Shown piece after piece: positions 1 through 4,707 of a stretch of DNA of 7,767 nt; the stretch's first letter is position 1; each line of letters begins with the position of its first letter. The translations under genes and the position numbers were made by a program. The DNA comes from an uncultured Campylobacter sp. (lineage in GTDB: Bacteria; Campylobacterota; Campylobacteria; Campylobacterales; Campylobacteraceae), in NCBI RefSeq assembly GCF_937980635.1, contig NZ_CALJPG010000027.1, forward strand, positions 1 through 7,767, read 5' to 3'. The notes below the pieces were generated by a model, which worked only from the letters and a program-made list of their open reading frames with translations, had not been told where the DNA came from and searched no databases.

Positions 1-55
1 AAAGAGTGTCGTTACCATCACCGCCGCCGAGAATGTCATCGCCTTCGCCGCCGTA
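1..55. repeat. Direct repeat, copy A of a 55-bp identity
   Basis: Bases 1-55 are identical to 607-661. The offset is 606 bp, exactly 202 codons, so both copies encode the same residues (YGGEGDDILGGGDGNDTL) in frame. The repeat touches the left edge and may extend further. Confidence 0.95.
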
Positions 56-214
56 GATGGTGTCATTACCGCTCTGACCGTGGAGAGTGTCGTTGCCGAC
101 ATCGCCGTAAAGGATATCGTCTCCACTATTAGCGAATATTGTATCATCTCCGGCTCCGCCATTAATTTCATCGTTACCGTTCGCTCCCCTAATGATATCG
201 TTAGCGTCGGTTCC
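1..214 (-). repeat. RTX nonapeptide block 2 (from residue 1185, cut by window edge)
   Basis: Eight units, the last incomplete, start with GTDANDIIR and GANGNDEIN and end with GGEGDDILG and GGDGNDTL. Several diverge from the consensus at the second glycine (ANSGDDILY, GDVGNDTLH, GQSGNDTIY). The block continues past base 1, so the total number of blocks in the protein is unknown. Confidence 0.9.
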
Positions 215-3200
215 TTTAAACATAGTTTGTTTTTCTAATTCTCTAAAAGATAATTTAGTTCCGTCTGCGAATTCGAAATTCTCTATCATGCCACCATCAT
301 AAACGGATCCATCCCAATAAGCATTATTTATCGTTATCTTATCTTCGGTTCCTTTAATGGAAATTTCAAGACTGTTAACATCTTTATCGGCTCTTTTTAC
401 GATTAGATCGCTTAAAGAAATCCCCTCTTTAAATTTAATCGTATCACCGCCACCGTGACCATCATAGATGGTATCGCTTCCATCGCCTCTACCAAATATA
501 TAGGTATCGTCGTAATCCCCACCTTCCAATCTATCGTTACCGGCTCCGCCTTCTAAAGTATCGTTACCGTCGCTACCGTAAAGTTTATCATCTCCGTCGC
601 CGCCATAAAGAGTGTCGTTACCATCACCGCCGCCGAGAATGTCATCGCCTTCGCCGCCGTAAAGGGTATCGTTACCATTGCCCGCGCTGATATTATCGTT
701 ACCAGTAGACCCTACCATCATATCATTTGCATCTGTGCCGCTGGAATTAGAGGTTATCGTTGCTATATCTAGCCTATTTTGCGTCTCTTGGCCTATGGCG
801 GCTATATATTCGCCCAGCACCCCTCGTTTATTCGCTCCGTATGCAAACTCGGCAAGTAGGCTAAGCCCTGCGGCGAACTCCTTTTTACTCTGAAACAATG
901 TGGCAAACTCCGCCAAATCCACGAAAGCCTTTTTCGGGTCGTTTAGGTTGATCTCTTTAAATTTATCGATTACTTTGGTGAAATTTAGTCTGAAATCATA
1001 CTTCGGCTTAGCAGATGCGTTTACGCCGCCGTTTGCAGATCCAGAGGCACCGCCCGCAGTAGTATCGTTAGACACAGAGATCATATCTAGACTTATCAGA
1101 TCTGCATAGCCTTTTAGTCTGGTTTGAGCTAGTAGCGAAGCATAGGAGTAGTTTAAAATTTTATCATAAGTTTCGTTCGTGTTTTTGATGATGGCTTTTA
1201 TATCGTCATTGCTTATATAATAGAGATCCGCAGTCTTTGAACCAGTAAAAGCATCGATTACCTTGATCTTATATTTTATGCTCTCAAACTCCTTTAGCAG
1301 GCTCTCATCTATGGATTTAGAACTATCTAGAAGCGCTCTGTATTGAGACGGAGTAAGGCTTAGTCTTCTAGCGTTTGGATTACCGGAGTTTATCACGTTA
1401 CCGTCTGCATCTACATTGATATTTGATCCTGCGCCTAGATTTACATTGCTTGGAAGCTTCACCCCTTTTAGACTTACTTCGTAGCCAGCAGCATTAGAAT
1501 TTCCGCCCGTGCTTCTTGCCGCAGTCTCGCTCCAGGCTTTGATGAGACCTGGCAGAGCCTTGAGCTGCTCCTCTTTGGTACTTAAGCGAGAGTAGCTATC
1601 TAGTGCGGCAGCAAGATCTTTATTTAATGCGGCAGCCGATCTTAGATCTCTTAGTAATCCAAAGCCTTTGATATTTGCTCTAGCCATATCTTCTGAGTTT
1701 AACGGCGCCTCGTCTTTAAATTTAGAGTTTATCGTATCTACGTTGAAATTTAGATCGCCCATACTATGAGCGGTGCCGTCTTTTTTAGTATAGCTTCCCT
1801 TTAGGCTTAGGGTATTTCCGCCTCCCAGATCTTCGTTTACCTCATTGTGATTTAGGCTTAGGCTGGCGATGCCTAGTTCATCTAGGCTCTTTAGCTCGCC
1901 TTCGTCTGAGATCCCGTTAGAGTTCGCATCCTGCCAAATTTTAAGATCTTTAAATTTATCGTCTTTATTATCTATAAGCCCGTCGTTATTGCTATCGAAT
2001 TCCTTTAAAGCTTCGTAGCCGTCCTTGGCTAGTCTTTGATTGCCATCTTTATCTTTTATCTGCGTGAAATTTCCAAATAGCTCGCTGCCGTCGTCTATCT
2101 TACCGTTGCCGTTACGATCGTAGGCTAAAATTCCATCCTCTTTGCTTATCCAAGATGATTTGTGAGATACTCCATCGCCGTTATGATCGAAGTAGGCTCC
2201 GCCGCTTTCATTATTATTCGAGCCTGATTTTTTATCCGAAGCTGTTATGGATACAGGATTGATACCGATCTTGCCGTCGCCGTTAAGATCAAGGGCGAGA
2301 GGGTCGTAGATTAAGAAGTTAAAAATAGAACCGAGGAATTGACCTATGGAATTTATAGCATTTCGTAATGTATGGTTAAATTGTTCCACTAAATATGGTA
2401 ATGTATCTTTTGCATTTTCCCACCTATTTGGATCTTGCCAAAAATTTTTAAATTCTTCTAGCCATTCCTGATCCCTGCCTTTCCAGTTTTCGTCAAATGG
2501 ATCAATAAAATATAAAAGAGCATCTCTATTTTCATATAAATACGAAAACAACTTGCTACCGACCGCCATAGCTGCCATACCTATCAACAAACTTCCTACC
2601 GTTACCGTTCCGCCCATTAAAGCCATAGCTGCTGCTGCGGTCAAATAGCCGCCACCTAGAGAAACCGAATATTCGCCTATTAGATCGCTAGCCCGCTGCG
2701 CATCTCCCTCTTCCAGTGCTTTATATGCTTCGTACGAAACCCAACCTGCGCTTAATACGAGGCCTGCAGTTCCTATCTTATTTAATGTGCCGATAACTTT
2801 AGCTGGCGGCTCATTTTTTAGAACTTTGGTAATCTCTTTGATCTTATCGCTATATGACATTTTCTCATTATTAACAATCTCTCTTGTGATTTTATCGATC
2901 TTCTTTTCGTTGTCGCCTATCTCCATCGGCGTATCTGTAGGCTTTTTATTTCCTATCGTATGTTCGGTATTACCACTCGCTTTTTGATTTTGATGAGCGA
3001 TCAAATCTTTTGTTTTGGTATGCAAGATCTCATTATATTTGATATTTTTTCTAGTGGTTTCGAAGTCTTTTTGATTTAGCTCATATAGCTCGCTTTTGCC
3101 GGTTATTTCTAGCACTGTTTTTCTGTCGCTTATTATAAAATTCAATTTTTCTTTATCGGTAGCATAAGAATTTAGTTTGGAGGCGAAATCCGCTTTATTC

Positions 3201-3766
3201 ATGCCGTTGATTTTAGTAATGTTTTTATTCTTGAGAAGTTCGGGGAGTTCAGTTCTAAAAAATACTCTTTGCGTTTTAGCGTCGTCGCCTAAAATTATAA
3301 CCGTTTCTCCCTTGGCTGTCTGTACAAAATTTCTTGATACGATATCCCAAGCGCCTTCTGTTTTTGGCTTTACAAGCTTATCGCTTTTATCGTATTCTGA
3401 ATCTAAACCGCCTAATAAAATACCTTCTCTTGATGTGTAGTTTTTTGTATTTGGAGCATAACCATATAATTTTTTCCAAGCTCTAGAAAAATTTTTATTC
3501 TTATCAATTTCCATTAAAAATTCAAACGCTTCCGTTTTATTTATAATTCTAATATTCGGACTTTTTGTTGCTATCTCTGCAGCTTCATTAGCGCTACTAT
3601 ATAGCACGGTTGTCTCACCTTCGCTTTTAGTACCTAGTTTTCTAACCATATCGTTTAGAAAAAATTTCTCAAAATTTTCAGCGGTTACCTTAGCGCCGCT
3701 ACTGGTTCGTATATCTTTACCATTTGCAATATCTGCTAAAATTTGATCGGCTTGTTTACTCGTCAT
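1..3766 (-). CDS. FrpC-like RTX protein with N-terminal ADP-ribosyl-cyclase-like effector domain, 3' end missing
   Basis: The frame stays open from ATG at 3766 to the left edge, giving 1,255 codons without a stop and no cysteine, as is usual for RTX proteins. An AAAGGA ribosome site (3778-3773) lies 6 nt before the ATG. Domain order: ADP-ribosyl cyclase/CD38-like region at 52-190 (W97, E114, W140, E173); charged linker to about 320; Gly/Ala-rich hydrophobic region 323-405; FrpC-type self-processing module about 489-665 starting at D488-P489, with five Ca-loop motifs (D493, D527, D550, D591, D613); FrpC-like helical region to about 1008; eight RTX nonapeptides 1019-1090; HCBP-related spacer about 1084-1182; further nonapeptides from 1185. 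The C-terminal type I secretion signal must lie beyond base 1. Family knowledge: FrpC is secreted through type I machinery and cleaves itself at Asp-Pro when it meets calcium. Inferred: export of an NAD-consuming toxin. The RTX/FrpC assignment is firm; the cyclase assignment is moderate. Confidence 0.88.
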   Translation of the reverse strand, partial: MTSKQADQILADIANGKDIRTSSGAKVTAENFEKFFLNDMVRKLGTKSEGETTVLYSSANEAAEIATKSPNIRIINKTEAFEFLMEIDKNKNFSRAWKKLYGYAPNTKNYTSREGILLGGLDSEYDKSDKLVKPKTEGAWDIVSRNFVQTAKGETVIILGDDAKTQRVFFRTELPELLKNKNITKINGMNKADFASKLNSYATDKEKLNFIISDRKTVLEITGKSELYELNQKDFETTRKNIKYNEILHTKTKDLIAHQNQKASGNTEHTIGNKKPTDTPMEIGDNEKKIDKITREIVNNEKMSYSDKIKEITKVLKNEPPAKVIGTLNKIGTAGLVLSAGWVSYEAYKALEEGDAQRASDLIGEYSVSLGGGYLTAAAAMALMGGTVTVGSLLIGMAAMAVGSKLFSYLYENRDALLYFIDPFDENWKGRDQEWLEEFKNFWQDPNRWENAKDTLPYLVEQFNHTLRNAINSIGQFLGSIFNFLIYDPLALDLNGDGKIGINPVSITASDKKSGSNNNESGGAYFDHNGDGVSHKSSWISKEDGILAYDRNGNGKIDDGSELFGNFTQIKDKDGNQRLAKDGYEALKEFDSNNDGLIDNKDDKFKDLKIWQDANSNGISDEGELKSLDELGIASLSLNHNEVNEDLGGGNTLSLKGSYTKKDGTAHSMGDLNFNVDTINSKFKDEAPLNSEDMARANIKGFGLLRDLRSAAALNKDLAAALDSYSRLSTKEEQLKALPGLIKAWSETAARSTGGNSNAAGYEVSLKGVKLPSNVNLGAGSNINVDADGNVINSGNPNARRLSLTPSQYRALLDSSKSIDESLLKEFESIKYKIKVIDAFTGSKTADLYYISNDDIKAIIKNTNETYDKILNYSYASLLAQTRLKGYADLISLDMISVSNDTTAGGASGSANGGVNASAKPKYDFRLNFTKVIDKFKEINLNDPKKAFVDLAEFATLFQSKKEFAAGLSLLAEFAYGANKRGVLGEYIAAIGQETQNRLDIATITSNSSGTDANDMMVGSTGNDNISAGNGNDTLYGGEGDDILGGGDGNDTLYGGDGDDKLYGSDGNDTLEGGAGNDRLEGGDYDDTYIFGRGDGSDTIYDGHGGGDTIKFKEGISLSDLIVKRADKDVNSLEISIKGTEDKITINNAYWDGSVYDGGMIENFEFADGTKLSFRELEKQTMFKGTDANDIIRGANGNDEINGGAGDDTIFANSGDDILYGDVGNDTLHGQSGNDTIYGGEGDDILGGGDGNDTL
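221..517 (-). other. HCBP-related spacer domain between RTX blocks (residues about 1084-1182)
   Basis: The segment begins D-D-T-Y-I-F-G-R-G-D-G-S-D-T-I, continues with D-T-I-K-F and an I-S-L-S-D-L motif, and ends near N-F-E-F-A-D-G-T. This is the usual signature of the haemolysin-type calcium-binding-protein-related domain that alternates with nonapeptide blocks in FrpA/FrpC-type proteins. It is beta-rich. The DNA here is more AT-rich than the helical core upstream (35 % GC over 301-360). Confidence 0.75.
497..712 (-). repeat. RTX nonapeptide block 1 (residues 1019-1090, eight repeats)
   Basis: Eight consecutive nine-residue units follow the pattern G-G-x-G-x-D-x-L-x, for example GGEGDDILG, GGDGNDTLY and GGAGNDRLE. 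The last unit (GGDYDDTYI) runs into the HCBP-related spacer. Such units fold into a parallel beta-roll that binds calcium between turns, and they are unfolded inside the low-calcium cytoplasm during type I export. Confidence 0.92.
607..661. repeat. Direct repeat, copy B of a 55-bp identity
   Basis: Second copy of bases 1-55, inside RTX block 1. Neighbouring nonapeptides differ at many third positions, so exact identity over 55 bp points to recent duplication or gene conversion between RTX modules rather than protein-level constraint alone. Confidence 0.95.
1772..2302 (-). other. FrpC-type calcium-dependent self-processing module (residues about 489-665)
   Basis: The module begins with D488-P489 followed by L-A-L-D-L-N-G-D-G. 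It continues with F-D-H-N-G-D-G (526-532), D-R-N-G-N-G-K-I-D with S-E-L-F-G (550-565), D-S-N-N-D-G-L-I-D (591-599) and W-Q-D-A-N-S-N-G (611-618), then L-D-E-L-G-I and G-S-Y-T-K. This order matches the self-processing module of Neisseria meningitidis FrpC and Actinobacillus ApxIVA. In those proteins calcium binding drives breakage of the Asp-Pro bond at the module's N-terminal edge, and the freed Asp can form an isopeptide bond with a lysine. Compared with FrpC as I recall it, there is an extra polar insert at about 511-523 (DKKSGSNNNESGG). The scissile Asp and Pro are both present. Confidence 0.8.
2552..2800 (-). other. Gly/Ala-rich hydrophobic segment of the RTX protein (residues 323-405)
   Basis: Two apolar stretches (about 324-341 and 366-403) are separated by a short charged piece (E352 to D361). 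The second is dominated by G, A, M, L and V with paired glycines, like the amphipathic or glycine-zipper hairpins in pore-forming RTX proteins and in translocation regions of bacteriocins. It separates the putative enzyme from the self-processing module. A role in crossing or inserting into a target membrane is inferred from position and composition only. Confidence 0.5.
3197..3613 (-). other. Putative ADP-ribosyl cyclase / NAD glycohydrolase-like domain (residues about 52-190)
   Basis: This region precedes all FrpC-like sequence. Four landmarks match CD38-type cyclases in order. W97 sits in SRAWKK and would be the first NAD-binding Trp. E114 is in E-G-I-L-L-G-G-L, closely like E-D-T-L-L-G-Y-L of CD38, where E146 tunes cyclase versus hydrolase activity. 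W-D-I-V-S-R-N-F starts at W140 and resembles W-K-T-V-S-R-R-F of CD38. E173 is in F-F-R-T-E-L-P-E-L, at the position of the catalytic Glu (E226 in CD38). The region opens with V-L-Y-S-S (54-58) and T-E-A-F (78-81); from memory these resemble the start of bacterial toxin forms of the fold. I see no clear equivalent of the second active-site Trp (W189 in CD38), and none of the disulfide cysteines. The alignment was made from memory, so the fold call needs a profile search. Predicted activity is hydrolysis or cyclisation of NAD. Confidence 0.6.
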
Positions 3767-3772
3767 TTTTTA

Positions 3773-3778
3773 TCCTTT
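3773..3778 (-). promoter_or_regulatory. Ribosome binding site of the RTX gene
   Basis: AAAGGA lies 6 nt before the ATG at 3766, in the 16-bp gap after the stop of the upstream 160-codon gene. The spacing implies co-transcription of the two genes and supports ATG 3766 as the start. Confidence 0.75.
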
Positions 3779-3782
3779 ATAT

Positions 3783-4265
3783 TTAATCGTGCAGAAAAGT
3801 TACGACTTCGTGTTCTTTTGGAACATATTCCCTATTTTCAATACCGCCGCTACCATACTCAGACAAGGCTTCATTTAAAATTTTATAAAGCTCGTCTATC
3901 GAAATATCTCCAATGTCAGAATTTACGCTTTGGAATTTATATTTGACCTTAAATGGATTTTCCGTGAAATATTTACTCGTTGTCTCATCATAAATTCGCC
4001 TTATATCAAGCTCGATTTCTCTACCTTTATAATAAAGCAGCCAAATCTCCTCTCCGGTATATCCGTCTCTTGGATCAGGCAGATGCGGGCTACAAACAAA
4101 GATAAGCCAAATATCTCTTTGCCTGTCGATGACCCAGTCTAACCACTTTATTTGATAGGGTTTTTGTGGATTATAATGATATTTTACCAAGCACTGATCT
4201 ACACGATTTATAATATCATATTTCTTCAAGTCCTCTTTCGAAATATATTCCGCTACAAACGCCAT
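3783..4265 (-). CDS. Uncharacterised 160-aa protein, candidate immunity protein for the RTX effector
   Basis: I do not recognise the family. The gene starts at ATG 4265 behind a near-perfect AAGGAGG ribosome site and stops 16 bp before the RTX start, so the two form a tight pair. The product has no signal peptide or membrane segment and should be cytoplasmic. It has a Trp-rich patch (W41, W44, W53, W75), a beta-looking centre (WLLYYKGREIELDIRRIYD, 75-93) and an acidic helix near 124-137. It is not an RTX-activating acyltransferase of the HlyC type: length is similar, but none of the HlyC landmarks are visible. Its DNA is AT-rich (28 % GC over 3901-3960), like the effector end of the RTX gene. 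Size, position and shared composition suggest an immunity protein that neutralises the NAD-consuming domain; a secretion chaperone is the main alternative. Confidence 0.85.
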   Translation of the reverse strand: MAFVAEYISKEDLKKYDIINRVDQCLVKYHYNPQKPYQIKWLDWVIDRQRDIWLIFVCSPHLPDPRDGYTGEEIWLLYYKGREIELDIRRIYDETTSKYFTENPFKVKYKFQSVNSDIGDISIDELYKILNEALSEYGSGGIENREYVPKEHEVVTFLHD

Positions 4266-4270
4266 TCTCT

Positions 4271-4277
4271 CCTCCTT
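4271..4277 (-). promoter_or_regulatory. Strong Shine-Dalgarno of the 160-aa gene
   Basis: AAGGAGG sits 5 nt before the ATG at 4265. It is the strongest ribosome site in the window, stronger than those of the RTX or tolC-like genes, which would favour making the small protein before the toxin. Confidence 0.85.
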
Positions 4278-4328
4278 AAGAAATTTAATAATCTTGATTT
4301 TACGATATGTTTATATTCGCCTATGCGC

Positions 4329-4490
4329 TCATAAATATATAGTAGGAAGTAGGATCTGTTTTATTAGAGCTTGCTTAGCAGAGCGTTTACCCGTTTTAGC
4401 ACTTGCGTTATAAAGAGCTTTATTGACCACTATCGGCTCTTTACCGCAATCTCTCATCAAATCCCTATTCATATAAAAATTTCGCCGCAT
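4329..4490 (-). CDS. Possible small ORF (53 aa), doubtful
   Basis: An ATG at 4490 opens 53 codons ending in TGA at 4329-4331, with a weak AAAAGA site upstream. The product is basic, with no hydrophobic segment and no recognised domain. Its first 27 codons fall in the repeat copy described at 4418-4612. The plus-strand copy has a 27-codon ORF (7567-7650) whose translation shares M-R at the start, F5, D-L-M at 10-12, D14, K17, P-I at 19-20 and Y27. The shared residues could reflect real coding, or simply the DNA similarity of the repeat. Confidence 0.25.
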   Translation of the reverse strand: MRRNFYMNRDLMRDCGKEPIVVNKALYNASAKTGKRSAKQALIKQILLPTIYL

Positions 4491-4612
4491 TTTATCTTTT
4501 TATTCTTACGCTATATTTAAAATCTAAAACTACTTTGCCATATCAAATTTCAAGGTTCTTTGCTACTCTAAATTTTAAAATTTTACTTCCCAGCGCAGCA
4601 AAATACAAAGCC
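4418..4612 (-). repeat. Dispersed repeat, copy 1 (inverted relative to copy 2)
   Basis: The minus strand here aligns with the plus strand at about 7432-7637. The ungapped core, 4589-4514 against 7474-7549, matches at 64 of 76 positions, and 11 of the 12 differences are transitions. Similarity continues on both sides with small gaps: upstream through a GCTTT anchor near 4611, downstream through AAATTTTTATAT and GGGATTTGATGA near 4480-4455. In one frame both copies translate alike (S-K-I-x-K-F-R, L-E-I, Y-G-K, F-K-Y, then G-F-D-x-R-L), but this copy has in-frame stops. It is therefore either a decayed gene or a non-coding repeat family. It fills the gap between the tolC-like gene and the 160-aa gene. 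Confidence 0.8.
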
Positions 4613-4707
4613 TAAAAACAAATGCAAGACGCTATGTTAAAACACTATAGCCACTTAAACTATCTATTGGGCTAGCCGCGAAATCATCTACTTGGCTACC
4701 AAACGGC

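Larger units (their letters stand above)
4266..4707. other. 442-bp gap between tolC-like gene and the 160-aa gene
   Basis: The gap holds the repeat copy at 4418-4612 and the doubtful 53-codon ORF. I see no convincing hairpin-plus-T-run terminator after the tolC-like stop, and no clear -35/-10 pair before the 160-aa gene. AT-rich TATAAA-like sequence on the minus strand around 4310-4318 is the only loose -10 candidate. Whether the immunity/toxin pair shares the tolC-like transcript cannot be decided from sequence. Confidence 0.5.

Noticed and set aside
678..3440. Plus-strand ORFs opposite the RTX gene (such as 678-893, 900-1109, 2787-2987, 3177-3440)
   Set aside because: They are antisense shadows of a continuous 1,255-codon frame with recognisable domains, and have no ribosome sites or familiar products.
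3783..4265. HlyC-type RTX acyltransferase
   Set aside because: The length is similar, but no HlyC sequence landmarks are visible. FrpC-type proteins are also not known to me to need one.
3743..4334. Plus-strand ORFs opposite the 160-aa gene and its leader
   Set aside because: The minus-strand gene has a near-perfect Shine-Dalgarno and tight spacing to the toxin; the opposite frames have neither.
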